Assembly (NCBI GenBank): GCA_023664185.1 | Contig: JAMPGA010000001.1 | Coordinates: 503,246-557,755, forward strand | Length of the DNA: 54,510 nt | Direction: 5' to 3' | Origin: Muribaculaceae bacterium | Lineage (GTDB): Bacteria; Bacteroidota; Bacteroidia; Bacteroidales; Muribaculaceae | Part shown: positions 16,541 through 25,242 of the stretch, one piece after another | Layout: every line of letters begins with the position of its first letter | How positions within the stretch are numbered: position 1 is the stretch's first letter | Translations under genes and position numbers: made by a program | Notes under the pieces: generated by a model | Seen by the model: the letters and a program-made list of their open reading frames with translations, nothing else | Databases searched by the model: none | Told to the model about the DNA's origin: nothing

Positions 16541-19500
16541 CAGTGAACTACTGTAAATTGGGTGGAAGGTGTGGATGAGTGCGTGCCCTGGGACGAGAGC
16601 ATCACTGATGCTCGGTAGGTGCCGTCGGGAGCCGGAGTGCCGTCGGGGAGGGTGAGATTCCAGTGGTAGGGGAATGTGGCATTTCGGGCTGTGTGCACGG
16701 TATGTCCGGTGGAGTCGAGTATTAGCAGTGTGGCTGTCGGAGTGGCTGCAGCGGTGTGGGAGAGGCTGAAGTCTATACCGTCGCGGACGAGTGTGGCCGA
16801 GGCCTCAAGGGAGGCTGTGAAGGGAGTGTCGGTCACGATAAACTCCATATGTGTGTGCGAGGTGTTTGAGGCATTGTCGGTGGCGCTGACGCTGATGGTG
16901 TGTGTGCCGGCGGCAAGAGGCCCGAGAGGGAGGGTGAGGGTATAGGTGCCGTCGCCGTCGCTGCGCAGGGTGTTGACCGCTGATCCGAGCGAGTGGCCGT
17001 CAATTCGCACCACAGGCATAGCACCGATGTTAGAGCGGTTGATGCGCACACCACTGACGGTGTCCGATATGCTGACTTGAAGCACCGGGCGGGTGCCTGT
17101 CACTGCGGCTGCGGTGGTCTCGGGATTGTCGAGCATGATGCTGATTTCCGGAGCCTGGGTGTCGGTGCTCGCGGGGGTAGCCTCCTGGGGATCGGTGATG
17201 TTGAGCGCTTTGGTCGCACCGAAGGCTGTGCGTCGGTCGGTGCTGACGGCATTCATGGCAAGGCGGCACACCCCTGTGCGCTCTATGAGTGGCGGGGTGA
17301 TGACGGCTGTCCACTTGCCGCTCTTCACTGCGGCCGAGGCCGAGAGGATTTCATCGTCGTCGACTGTCAGAACAACGTCGCCGTTGGTTGTGTCGCTGGG
17401 GTCGGGCGATTGTGTCCTTATCTCGTGGCTCGGGGCATAGAGGGTAAGCTCTACTGAGCCATTGAAGCTGGTGTCCGTGCGGCCGTTGCCGTCGGTTACG
17501 GTGCCGGAGATGGTTATAGGCGTGAGTGCCGGGGCGTCAATCTTCTCCTCGAGCGATGCAATCACTTGGCCCGAAGGAGCATGAACCGGTAAAGCCGGAT
17601 CGCCCAGAAACTGAAACAGCATATTATTGAGCATCTGGTCAATGGCGGCCGATGCGTTGGAGCTTTGCTGGGAATTGTTGAGGGCTTTGGTGAAGACATC
17701 GCCGATGGTGGACGATGGGGCGGCGCCAAAGAGATATTCGGTGAAGAAGTTGTTGAGTACATGGTTGTTGGTCATATAGACGTTGCGCGCGGTGGCCAAA
17801 GCCACTATAGGGCCGTGCTCGGCCACGGCGAAGTTTGCCCCCATACTGGGGGTGGGGCGGTCAAACCATCCAGTGCGGCAGCCGGCCATGACGAATATGG
17901 GCGCTGAGCCGAACCGTGTGTCGAGAGCCTCGGTGAGCGTGTAGTCCATGTCGAGGATAGCCTCTGTGGCGTGTCCGCTGTAATTCACCAGTCTGGGCTG
18001 TCCTCCCAGACGCGCTTTGATGAATTTTAGCTGAAGCTCGGAGGTGCTGGAGCCTTCGACGCTTGGAAAGCGTGAGTGGCAACCGACGTGGACGGTGGCG
18101 CCGGGCATCAGACGCTCCACGATGGAGGCCTGCTTGAGTGCCGACTCGAGGTGGGCGTTTTCGTCGCCGAAGCCTGAAAATACAAATATCTCACCCGTGC
18201 GCCCGGCCTCGCGGGGGTCTGCAAGATAGCGTATGCACTTGTTTACAAATGCGTGAGCCTCATCGGGGTTCTTCACCGGAGCGCGCCCCACGTTGAGCGA
18301 TACGCTCATGCCTATCTGAGCCAGACGTGTGCCGATGCGGTCGTCGAGAATGCCGAAATACTGGTCGCTGCAATGGTTGCGCGAGTCATATCTGTCCTCT
18401 TCGGGATATTCGGTGTGGAATGTGGTCACCACGTTTTCGGCCAGCTGCTCGCCGGGCTTTAGTGGGAGAGATTGTCCGGTTCCCATCAGTAGCAGGTGAC
18501 GCAGCCCGCGACCCTGGAGCATCATGGCCAGGCGGCGCAGGGCATTGGGATGATAGGCTCCCGATGAAAATTCATTGAAAATCTCTGTCTGTCTGACCAC
18601 AGCCACGTCCAGATCCTGGTATTGCTTGTGGGCCTGGGCCAGGCGCAGAGCCTCGTCATAGGCTATGTCTGAGGCCACGATGAGCATATCTACCCCTCGG
18701 AGTGAATGAAGGTTCTGGTTGGAAACCGTCCCTTCCAGCACTGGCTCGGGCACTCCGGAGCCTGATTTGCTGAATACAGCCAGCTTTACGTTGCCGCTGT
18801 GCGCGGGGCTGACTGCGGTGCGTCCGTCGGGGAGAGTGCCCTGCTCGAGAGCCACAGGCTGTGTCGGTGTGGTCACATCCCAGATCTCCAGGTCGGAGCT
18901 TGGGGATGTAAATGTTATCTGTGACGACTCCGACACCCCTGCAAAGTCCCAAAGGGCGGGAGCAGCATCGGAAGCGTTGGGGGTGTTGTACGATAGGGTG
19001 ATATGGTCGAGCGCAAGCATCGAAAACCCGTTGGAGGGAGCCGAGACGGTGATGCTGACCGTCGGGTCGACCTGTGTGAGCGCGATGGTCTGAACCGGTG
19101 ATGATTGATAAAGCAGATTGCCGCTCGAAGAGGGGAGCATCGGAGCGAGAAATGGGTCGGGCGTGAGAGCTCCGCTTATGCTCACCTCAGGGCTGGCTCC
19201 AGCGTCGGAGGTGGCGAGCCCTATATATTCATAGGTGAAGCGTGCATCAGTAGCCTCTCCGGCTATGCTCCAGCTTTCGGTGACCGAGCGTGGAAAATCG
19301 GCAAGGTTGGGCGAGAAAAACATTGCACCGGTGCCATAGGGATGGTAGTCGGTGTAGCGACGACGGTCTATCACGGTGTGGGTGCCGATGGGCTCGGCTG
19401 AGCCGGTAGCCGCAACCGGATTGCTCTCTATCTGCGGTGACGACACCGAGCGGGCATTGTCGGTGATGAAATAATATGAGCTGGCCGAATAGGAATTGCG

Positions 19501-19872
19501 GTGCTCCACAATATCGCCCCCTGAGGCTGCGGGCTGCACACGCGAAGCGCCCTCGCCATAAAAATATATGGCGTCAGAGCCGTAGCTCACGGGGATTGCG
19601 GGGAGATCGTCGGGGGCGGTGTCGAGGGAGTGTGTGCGCTCCACGCTGCCATATCCGGCTATGCTGACGGCCTCGGGATTGCTGAATCCCCAGGTGCGCA
19701 ATGTAGAGTGGCTTATGCGATAAATACCTGACTGGTCTATGCGAATTTTGACCCATCGGCCATCAGAGAGGACCGACGATGAGGCGAAAGATACCTCTGC
19801 GGTGGCCCGCTCACAGAAAAAGAGAGCTGCTGTGAGCAGCGTGAGTAGTGTGACTTTCAGATTGGAATACAT
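16540..19872 (-). CDS. porU: Type IX secretion system C25 sortase-like peptidase (PorU-like)
   Basis: 1110 residues from the ATG at 19872; a longer frame runs back through tRNA-Leu and is rejected. The signal peptide is residues 1-25. A gingipain-type C25 domain follows, with the catalytic His634 in VNYSGHATEAILD and Cys665 in MAGCRTGWFDRP. The C-terminal third has Ig-like domains and a FlgD-like end (LILDSTGHTVHT, PDGTPAPDGTYRASV). PorU removes the sorting domain of T9SS cargo at the outer membrane and joins it to A-LPS. The start codon lies 6 nt beyond the tRNA-Leu gene, whose promoter is the only one visible. Confidence 0.93.
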   Translation of the reverse strand: MYSNLKVTLLTLLTAALFFCERATAEVSFASSSVLSDGRWVKIRIDQSGIYRISHSTLRTWGFSNPEAVSIAGYGSVERTHSLDTAPDDLPAIPVSYGSDAIYFYGEGASRVQPAASGGDIVEHRNSYSASSYYFITDNARSVSSPQIESNPVAATGSAEPIGTHTVIDRRRYTDYHPYGTGAMFFSPNLADFPRSVTESWSIAGEATDARFTYEYIGLATSDAGASPEVSISGALTPDPFLAPMLPSSSGNLLYQSSPVQTIALTQVDPTVSITVSAPSNGFSMLALDHITLSYNTPNASDAAPALWDFAGVSESSQITFTSPSSDLEIWDVTTPTQPVALEQGTLPDGRTAVSPAHSGNVKLAVFSKSGSGVPEPVLEGTVSNQNLHSLRGVDMLIVASDIAYDEALRLAQAHKQYQDLDVAVVRQTEIFNEFSSGAYHPNALRRLAMMLQGRGLRHLLLMGTGQSLPLKPGEQLAENVVTTFHTEYPEEDRYDSRNHCSDQYFGILDDRIGTRLAQIGMSVSLNVGRAPVKNPDEAHAFVNKCIRYLADPREAGRTGEIFVFSGFGDENAHLESALKQASIVERLMPGATVHVGCHSRFPSVEGSSTSELQLKFIKARLGGQPRLVNYSGHATEAILDMDYTLTEALDTRFGSAPIFVMAGCRTGWFDRPTPSMGANFAVAEHGPIVALATARNVYMTNNHVLNNFFTEYLFGAAPSSTIGDVFTKALNNSQQSSNASAAIDQMLNNMLFQFLGDPALPVHAPSGQVIASLEEKIDAPALTPITISGTVTDGNGRTDTSFNGSVELTLYAPSHEIRTQSPDPSDTTNGDVVLTVDDDEILSASAAVKSGKWTAVITPPLIERTGVCRLAMNAVSTDRRTAFGATKALNITDPQEATPASTDTQAPEISIMLDNPETTAAAVTGTRPVLQVSISDTVSGVRINRSNIGAMPVVRIDGHSLGSAVNTLRSDGDGTYTLTLPLGPLAAGTHTISVSATDNASNTSHTHMEFIVTDTPFTASLEASATLVRDGIDFSLSHTAAATPTATLLILDSTGHTVHTARNATFPYHWNLTLPDGTPAPDGTYRASVMLSSQGTHSSTPSTQFTVVH

Positions 19873-19878
19873 TGATTG

Positions 19879-19962
19879 TGCTCGAAGCGGGACTCGAACC
19901 CGCACGGTCGCAATGACCAAAGGATTTTAAGTCCTTCGTGTCTACCATTCCACCATTCGAGC
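19879..19962 (-). tRNA. tRNA-Leu (anticodon TAA)
   Basis: 84 bases with acceptor GCTCGAA/TTCGAGC, discriminator A, anticodon stem GGAC/ATCC around TTAA, a long variable arm typical of class II tRNAs, and a T-arm GCGGGTTCGAGTCCCGC. No CCA is encoded: the next bases are CAATCA and then the porU ATG. Confidence 0.95.
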
Positions 19963-19986
19963 AGCCTGTGGCGTCGTTAGACGTTG

Positions 19987-20018
19987 CAAAATTAGATGAT
20001 TTTTTCTTTATTTGCAAA
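19987..20018 (-). promoter_or_regulatory. Promoter of tRNA-Leu and probably of porU-fmt
   Basis: On the minus strand TTTG (20018-20015), 20 bp, TAATTTTG (19994-19987). The start would be near 19983, 21 nt before the tRNA. No promoter-like sequence fits between the tRNA and porU. Confidence 0.8.
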
Positions 20019-20102
20019 TTTCGGGGAACAATTCAGGTGGTTAAATTGTTTTACAAATACGAGTTTCAAACTATATTTTGCAAAGAAAAACCATCAACCG
20101 TT

Positions 20103-20321
20103 ATGAACATCCTCGATACTCACGATTTTCTTATGTGGGGTGCCGTTATCGCCCTGGTGCTCCTGGCAACGTTGACCGGGATGTGGCTTAACAGATTTTT
20201 CACCTACCGTGCCCACCGGCGCGCCCTGGCCGAACTGCGGCGGCGCGCCCTGATGGCCGAGCGTAGTAGCCGCGATGAGGCTGTTGCCTCGACGGCCGCA
20301 GCTCATGTCAGAGATCTCTGA
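20103..20321 (+). CDS. Small single-pass membrane protein
   Basis: 72 residues from the ATG at 20103 (a longer frame would cross tRNA-Leu). Residues about 9-30 (LMWGAVIALVLLATLTGMWL) form one transmembrane helix, followed by an Arg-rich cytoplasmic tail (RAHRRALAELRRRALMAE). No family is recognised. The 3' end overlaps the end of recO by 14 bp on the other strand. The promoter is unclear, so the call rests on the membrane helix and codon appearance. Confidence 0.5.
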   Translation: MNILDTHDFLMWGAVIALVLLATLTGMWLNRFFTYRAHRRALAELRRRALMAERSSRDEAVASTAAAHVRDL

Positions 20322-21030
20322 GAATCTCCAGGCTTTTCAGCGAGCTGAGCGGGGCTGTGTGGATTGAAAAATATCTGAGCATCAGGTCGAGCGCCCGTCT
20401 GCGACCCGCTTGGGTGAGCTGAAAGCGCCCCATATTGTCAAATGTTATTCTTGATAAGCGTGCCACCCACTCCGACTCTTCCGGGGTGAGGGCATCGTTG
20501 TGTAGTGGATATGTAGGGCGCCACAGGCCGTCGCGCATGTCGAAGATGCGTCCCGGAGCGTAGGTGGATATGTCGGGCTCTATGCCCAGCACCTCGGCCA
20601 GACGATAGAGGAAACACAGGTGGAAGTTGGCCACCTCGGCGCCCGTGGCGCTGTCGAGCCTCAGCGTGGCTGCTGCCAGGAAGTCGAAGAGTATGGCATC
20701 GCCGTCACCCTGTCTCAAAATTATGTCCATGAGTTCGGCCACAAACATCGCCATCATCTGCTTCACGGGATTGGAATGTATTGAGGGCGTGACCCGGAGA
20801 GCCGATGGCTGCCGCATGGGGTAAATCTCCCTGCCCGGAGTGCGCACACTCTCGCATTCCAGCAATGACAGAGGCATGGTGAGAGCCCGGAGCCTGGCTG
20901 CACCACGCCCCGACCCGGCCGGAACCCCCAGAGCTATGCGCCCTGCCTCACGGCTGAAGGCGGTGAGGATGGAGCGCGTGTCGGAGTGGCGTGTGAGCTT
21001 AAGGCATATAAGAGATAGTTTCATATACAC
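20308..21030 (-). CDS. recO: DNA repair protein RecO
   Basis: About 240 residues. The N-terminal OB-fold begins KLSLICLKLTRHSDTRSILTAFSREAGRIAL, and the helical C-terminal part contains ANFHLCFLYRLAEVLGIEPDI, a conserved RecO segment. It loads RecA with RecR. The zinc-finger cysteines of some RecO proteins are absent, as in many Bacteroidetes. The start could be two codons later at 21024. Confidence 0.93.
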   Translation of the reverse strand: MYMKLSLICLKLTRHSDTRSILTAFSREAGRIALGVPAGSGRGAARLRALTMPLSLLECESVRTPGREIYPMRQPSALRVTPSIHSNPVKQMMAMFVAELMDIILRQGDGDAILFDFLAAATLRLDSATGAEVANFHLCFLYRLAEVLGIEPDISTYAPGRIFDMRDGLWRPTYPLHNDALTPEESEWVARLSRITFDNMGRFQLTQAGRRRALDLMLRYFSIHTAPLSSLKSLEILRDL

Positions 21031-21088
21031 AAAATTAACCTTTTTTTGTATTAAAACTTGCCTGTTGCAACAAAAAATTGTGGAAAAA

Positions 21089-21120
21089 TTTGGCTGGCAA
21101 GAAAAAACTGACTAACTTTG
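21089..21120 (+). promoter_or_regulatory. Promoter of the tRNA-Glu / rpsT / tRNA-Glu unit
   Basis: TTTG at 21089-21092, 20 bp, TAACTTTG at 21113-21120. The start would be near 21124, about 56 nt before the first tRNA. Confidence 0.8.
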
Positions 21121-21179
21121 CGGACGATTTCGGGGAGATGTTACGCCCTGTAATGCCGGAATCGCTTAAAGCAAAGGCT

Positions 21180-21251
21180 GGCCCATTCGTCTATCGGCTA
21201 GGACGCAAGATTTTCATTCTTGAAAGAGGAGTTCGATTCTCCTATGGGCTA
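21180..21251 (+). tRNA. tRNA-Glu (anticodon TTC), copy 1
   Basis: 72 bases with acceptor GGCCCAT/ATGGGCT, discriminator A, anticodon loop TTTTCAT and T-arm GAGGAGTTCGATTCTCCT. No CCA is encoded. It is identical to the copy at 21612 and lies 36 bp before rpsT. Confidence 0.95.
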
Positions 21252-21287
21252 CACAAGTAAATAAAAAGATAAAACAACAGAACACAA

Positions 21288-21545
21288 ATGGCAAATCATA
21301 AGTCATCACTTAAGAGAATCCGTCAGACCCAGTCACGTCGTCTTCGCAACCGTTACTACGCCAAGACTGCCCGCAATGCCGTGCGCAATCTCCGCAAGAT
21401 GACCGACAAGGCTCAGGCTGAGGCAGCTTTCAGAAAGATCGGTGCCATGCTCGACCGTCTGGCCTCGAAGAACGCGATCTCTAAGAACAAGGCCGCCAAT
21501 CTCAAGAGCAAGCTGGCTCACCACATCGCAAAGCTGGCCGCCTGA
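21288..21545 (+). CDS. rpsT: 30S ribosomal protein S20
   Basis: 85 residues, very basic, with the S20 opening [22 protein letters not shown], the middle [13 protein letters not shown], and the conserved end [19 protein letters not shown]. It binds 16S rRNA in the body of the small subunit. It sits between two identical tRNA-Glu genes under one promoter and one terminator. Confidence 0.97.
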   Translation: MANHKSSLKRIRQTQSRRLRNRYYAKTARNAVRNLRKMTDKAQAEAAFRKIGAMLDRLASKNAISKNKAANLKSKLAHHIAKLAA

Positions 21546-21611
21546 GAAAACGCTTCCCTATAGCCGCTCACACAAGCAGCCACGCTGCCCATATGTGCCG
21601 GCTTGAGGCAT

Positions 21612-21683
21612 GGCCCATTCGTCTATCGGCTAGGACGCAAGATTTTCATTCTTGAAAGAGGAGTTCGATTCTCCTATGGGCTA
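21612..21683 (+). tRNA. tRNA-Glu (anticodon TTC), copy 2
   Basis: Identical over all 72 bases to copy 1. No promoter is visible in the 66 bp between rpsT and this gene, so it is probably processed from the rpsT transcript. Confidence 0.95.
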
Positions 21684-21711
21684 CCCCCTTTTGTCACACC
21701 TTTGCATACAA

Positions 21712-21752
21712 TTCCCTGTCCACAAGATTGTAGACAGGGGTTTGTTTTTTTA
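21712..21752 (+). terminator. Terminator of the tRNA-Glu / rpsT unit
   Basis: A 7-bp stem CCCTGTC/GACAGGG (21714-21720 with 21733-21739) is followed by a T-rich tail (TTTGTTTTTTT). Confidence 0.85.
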
Positions 21753-21804
21753 TATACCGGTAAAACACCTCCTACTGGGTGCTACTGATTCCCCCTTCTC
21801 AATT

Positions 21805-22554
21805 CTATATCCATCTCCGGTGCTTGCGGTAGAAGTGGAGGAGGGCGCGCATGTGGGTGAGGGCTGAGCGGCTGAGCAGGCGGGAGGTGGTGGCGCGTTG
21901 CCAGTCGTGGACTATGGTGAGATCAGGGAAATATATCACCTTTAGTCCCTGTTTTCTTACTGCCATACAGAAGTCGGCATCCTCGGGACCATAGAATATG
22001 GCTTCGTCGAGGCCGCCCGACTGTAGATATGTGGTGCGGGCAAACATCTGGGCCGCGCCAATCACATAAAACGGTTCATGTGGCGTGGTGGGGATGGCCT
22101 CAACTATCGATGAGCGACGTTTGCCCACCACTACGTTGCGGAGTTTCGACAATATGCCGGGGTAGGGGCGGAAGCTCGACTGGGTCTGTCCGGCCGGACT
22201 CACAAGTCGCGGTGCCACCAGGCCGGCGCCCGGTGTGGTGGACAGTCGCCGGGACAGTTGCAGTATCACCTCCGGGGTAGCTATTGTATCGTTGTCAAGG
22301 ATCATAAGGTGCTCTCCCGTGGCGGCTTTCAGTCCTGAATTTCGGCCTGCCGATACTCCGATGTTGGTGGGGTGGCTTATGATGCGAACCATCGGGAACT
22401 CTTGCGCCACGGTCTCGACTGTGGAGTCGGTCGAGCCGTTGTCTACAAGAATAATCTCCACATCGCCGTGCTGTGTGATGGGGGCGATGGAACGCAGGCA
22501 GCGCAGTGTGAGTTGCAGCTGCGAGCAGGTGAGTATGATAATGGATATTTTCAC
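21805..22554 (-). CDS. Family 2 glycosyltransferase (rhamnosyltransferase-like)
   Basis: 249 residues from a GTG at 22554; the longer frame to 22785 lies inside the radical SAM gene. The GT2 core is ISIIILTCSQLQLTLRCLRSI, IILVDNGSTDST, PTNIGVSAGRNSGLK and MILDNDT, with GPEDADFCMAVRKQG further on. The last motif is common in rhamnosyltransferase-like GT2 proteins. The GTG overlaps the radical SAM stop (GTGA), so the two proteins are translationally coupled and may modify the same product. Confidence 0.88.
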   Translation of the reverse strand: MKISIIILTCSQLQLTLRCLRSIAPITQHGDVEIILVDNGSTDSTVETVAQEFPMVRIISHPTNIGVSAGRNSGLKAATGEHLMILDNDTIATPEVILQLSRRLSTTPGAGLVAPRLVSPAGQTQSSFRPYPGILSKLRNVVVGKRRSSIVEAIPTTPHEPFYVIGAAQMFARTTYLQSGGLDEAIFYGPEDADFCMAVRKQGLKVIYFPDLTIVHDWQRATTSRLLSRSALTHMRALLHFYRKHRRWI

Positions 22555-23996
22555 CCGAACAGTTTTATCTTCAGCGCCTTGAAGGCGTGCTTGAGTTCGG
22601 AGAACGAGCGGAAGCGCCCTATCTGTTTGGCCACAAAACGAGGCGACAGGAAGAAGCTGAGGTTGTTGCGATAGAGGAGCTGCTCCATCTCGCGCGACGA
22701 GAGAGAGGGGAGATTGACTATCGACTCGCGCTGCACATCGGTCGGAGTGTATTCGCCCCCCTCGATCCATCCGTTCTTCTTGCATATCTCATACCATTCA
22801 GTGCCGGGGAAGGGGGATACGATGTTGAACATCACCTGGTCGGCTCCCAGACGTTTGGATTCGCGGAGCGTCTCGGTGACGGTTTCGCGCGTTTCGAGCG
22901 GGCTGGAGCCTATGAGCACATTGAGCTTCACCGGCACGCCGTGCTCCTTGAGCAGCGCCACAGCGCGGTGTATGTCGGCTGCGGTCTCACCTTTTTTTAT
23001 GTATTTAAGTATCTCGTCGTTAAACGACTCCACGCCCAGATCCACATATCGGCATCCGCTTTCACCCAGCATGCGGGCTATGGCCGGGGTGATGGCGTCG
23101 GCGCGCGCCTGGCATCCCCACACCATGCCATATTTCTTCATTATGGCGCATAGGGCGGCGGTGCGCTCTTCGTTCCAGATGAAGTTGTCGTCCATAAATC
23201 CAATAGCCTTGTATCCGTGTTCGGACAGCCAGGCTATCTCTGTTTCCACATTGGCCGGGGAGCGATATCCTATCAGGGGCTTGCGGCCATGCTCGGCGCG
23301 GTACTCTATCTCGCGGGCAAAGGTAAGCGACGAGGGCACACAGTAGATGCAGCGATAGGGACAGTTGCGCGAGGTGATGAGCGTGGTGTAAGGGCCACAC
23401 TTCAGCTTGGGGTTGTGGTAGGTGGCATCGCCGAGCAGGTGGCGCGCGGCAAACGGGAGAGTATTAAGGTCGGCTATTAGCGGACGGGGCGGATTGTTGA
23501 CGATGCGCCCTTCGGTGTTCATCCACGAGAGACCTTTGATGTCGGCCAGTGGCGAGCCGGTGTGAAAAGCGTCGATAAGTTCTTCCACAGTCAGCTCGGG
23601 CTCACCTCGCACCACATATACATTGCTGTCTACGAGGCAACGCTTCACGAAATGCGTGGGGCCGGGGCCCATGAGCACAATCTTCACGTCGGGCTTGTGG
23701 CGCCGTATCACCTTTATGGCCTCCAGATCGGTGGTGATGGAGAGGTTGACGGTCCAAATCAGATAGACGTCGCTGTCGTCGGAAGCGAAAAAAGCGTCAA
23801 ACTGTTCGGGCGAGGTCTTGTGATAGACAAAGTCGCGATATCTCACCTGGTTTCTCTCATCGCTCTCGAGCACGGCGGCCACCGTGAGCTCATAGATATT
23901 GGGGGCGAGATATACCACACGGGTGCATCCGGCAGTGCGCTCGGCTGGCTGTTTGTGGTCGTAGCATGGAGGAACAAGAAATGTGAGTTTCATCAT
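22551..23996 (-). CDS. B12-binding-domain radical SAM protein
   Basis: About 481 residues from ATG 23996 (an adjacent ATG at 23993 is equally possible). The N-terminal 150 residues form a Rossmann-like B12-binding type domain (KIVLMGPGPTHFVKRCL). The radical SAM cluster motif is SRNCPYRCIYCVPSS (CxxxCxxC), followed by IGFMDDNFIWNEERT and RYVDLGVESFNDEIL typical of this class. Relatives carry out methylations and cyclisations on lipids and antibiotics; the substrate is unknown. A canonical DxHxxG cobalamin motif is not evident, so cobalamin may not be bound. Confidence 0.88.
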   Translation of the reverse strand: MMKLTFLVPPCYDHKQPAERTAGCTRVVYLAPNIYELTVAAVLESDERNQVRYRDFVYHKTSPEQFDAFFASDDSDVYLIWTVNLSITTDLEAIKVIRRHKPDVKIVLMGPGPTHFVKRCLVDSNVYVVRGEPELTVEELIDAFHTGSPLADIKGLSWMNTEGRIVNNPPRPLIADLNTLPFAARHLLGDATYHNPKLKCGPYTTLITSRNCPYRCIYCVPSSLTFAREIEYRAEHGRKPLIGYRSPANVETEIAWLSEHGYKAIGFMDDNFIWNEERTAALCAIMKKYGMVWGCQARADAITPAIARMLGESGCRYVDLGVESFNDEILKYIKKGETAADIHRAVALLKEHGVPVKLNVLIGSSPLETRETVTETLRESKRLGADQVMFNIVSPFPGTEWYEICKKNGWIEGGEYTPTDVQRESIVNLPSLSSREMEQLLYRNNLSFFLSPRFVAKQIGRFRSFSELKHAFKALKIKLFG

Positions 23997-24079
23997 CGGC
24001 TTTTGCAGTCTGTTATATATAATAATAACGCACAACTCCCTGTGGAAATTGTGCGTTTAATGGTGCTTGTGGCAGGTTT

Positions 24080-24691
24080 TCAACGGTCGCGTTCCAGGAG
24101 CTGCGACGAGACGGTGTCGGCCGTGTGGATCAGAGGTAGCAGCGGTGTCTGAGCCACGGCCGTGCGGTAGCTTCGATCCTGCTCTATCTGTGTGTTGTCC
24201 ACGGCCCATGGTCCCATGTGCCAGCGGATGGCCAGAATCTCGTCGTCCTCAAGGTCGAGACCGCTGCGCAGCAGCATCACCACCGATTTTTCGCCGTGGC
24301 CCATGGGTAGATTGGAGTAGTTTACCTCATACTCCTCAACCTCTTCCCAGATGCCTATCTCGTTTTTGCGTTTTCTCGACACGATGCGATAGATGTTTGC
24401 CTTGCAGGTGTCGTGGAGCAGCGAGGCTATTATTACGGAGTCCATCGGGAGTTTGGCCTCAAGATCGGGACGGGCCTTCAGTATCCCTTCACGCAGCATC
24501 ACAGCTGCGTCGTAAACACCGAGCGAGTGTTCGAGCAGGCCGCCGGGAAAGTTGAAATGGTTTTTCACCGAAGCGGGTGCCTCGAAAAATCCCCACGACT
24601 CGAGGTCCTCGATGACGTAGTCGATATTTTCGCGGCCGGTGGAGCGCAACAGCTCGCAGAACCGGGCTTTCTTTTCTTCTGATACGGCCAT
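24080..24691 (-). CDS. HD-domain phosphohydrolase
   Basis: 203 residues from the ATG at 24691. The metal-binding HD signature is spread over GGLLEHSLGVYDAA, IIASLLHDTCKANIY and MGHGEKSVVMLL. Relatives hydrolyse phosphate esters or act on nucleotides and RNA; the substrate is unknown. It starts 2 bp after the lipoprotein gene, as part of the C10 peptidase operon, but that position does not by itself give a function. Confidence 0.85.
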   Translation of the reverse strand: MAVSEEKKARFCELLRSTGRENIDYVIEDLESWGFFEAPASVKNHFNFPGGLLEHSLGVYDAAVMLREGILKARPDLEAKLPMDSVIIASLLHDTCKANIYRIVSRKRKNEIGIWEEVEEYEVNYSNLPMGHGEKSVVMLLRSGLDLEDDEILAIRWHMGPWAVDNTQIEQDRSYRTAVAQTPLLPLIHTADTVSSQLLERDR

Positions 24692-24693
24692 GA

Positions 24694-25242
24694 TTAACGA
24701 CGGTAAGTTATGACACAATCCTTCAGCCCGTTGGCTATAAGGGAGTCGGCCATTTCGGGAGTGGCTTGGCCGACGGTGTAGGGGAGGGTGGCAATTTCGG
24801 TCACGGCCAGATCCGGTACGAGCGAGTCCATGATTTCGGCGGTGGATGGTGCTGTCTTCATTGTCTTATATTCAGCATACGTCCAGCGTGTGAAACGTGT
24901 GTCGGGGTTTATGCCGCGTGTGTCCAGCAACCATCCGTCCTTGAGCTTTTCGGGCATGACGGTGAGGTCGGTCGGAGCCGGAAACGACACGAGGCGGCCG
25001 CCGGTCACGGTGACGGGCACCAGCGAGTCGGAGGGAGCCGATGTGCGGTATATCACAGCCTTCGGCAGCATGGCCACACTGGGGGTGACGGGCATGATGG
25101 GCTCGGCTGGAATGGCTACGGCCTCAGGCTTGGCCGGCTCGGGGGCTGTGGTTGAGGTGGTTGCGCCCTTTTGTGCGGAGCAACCGGTGGCCGCACTCGC
25201 CACGAGGGCGAGTGCGGCCACAGTTGTCAGATTTGATTTCAT
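24694..25242 (-). CDS. Lipoprotein downstream of the C10 peptidase
   Basis: 182 residues. Signal MKSNLTTVAALALVASAATGC with lipobox Cys21, a Pro/Ala/Thr-rich linker (to about residue 50), then a domain with AVIYRTSAPSDSLVPVTVTGG, SFPAPTDLTVMPEKLKDGWLLDTRGIN and FTRWTYAEYKTM. I do not recognise a named family. Its ATG overlaps the C10 peptidase stop (ATGA), so the two are made together. C10 peptidases in Bacteroides and streptococci are often paired with inhibitors, so an inhibitor role is possible, but the sequence does not resemble the Spi propeptide fold by eye. Confidence 0.8.
   Translation of the reverse strand: MKSNLTTVAALALVASAATGCSAQKGATTSTTAPEPAKPEAVAIPAEPIMPVTPSVAMLPKAVIYRTSAPSDSLVPVTVTGGRLVSFPAPTDLTVMPEKLKDGWLLDTRGINPDTRFTRWTYAEYKTMKTAPSTAEIMDSLVPDLAVTEIATLPYTVGQATPEMADSLIANGLKDCVITYRR

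Noticed and set aside
19873..19920. N-terminal extension of porU
   Set aside because: The frame continues through tRNA-Leu. The signal peptide begins at the ATG at 19872.
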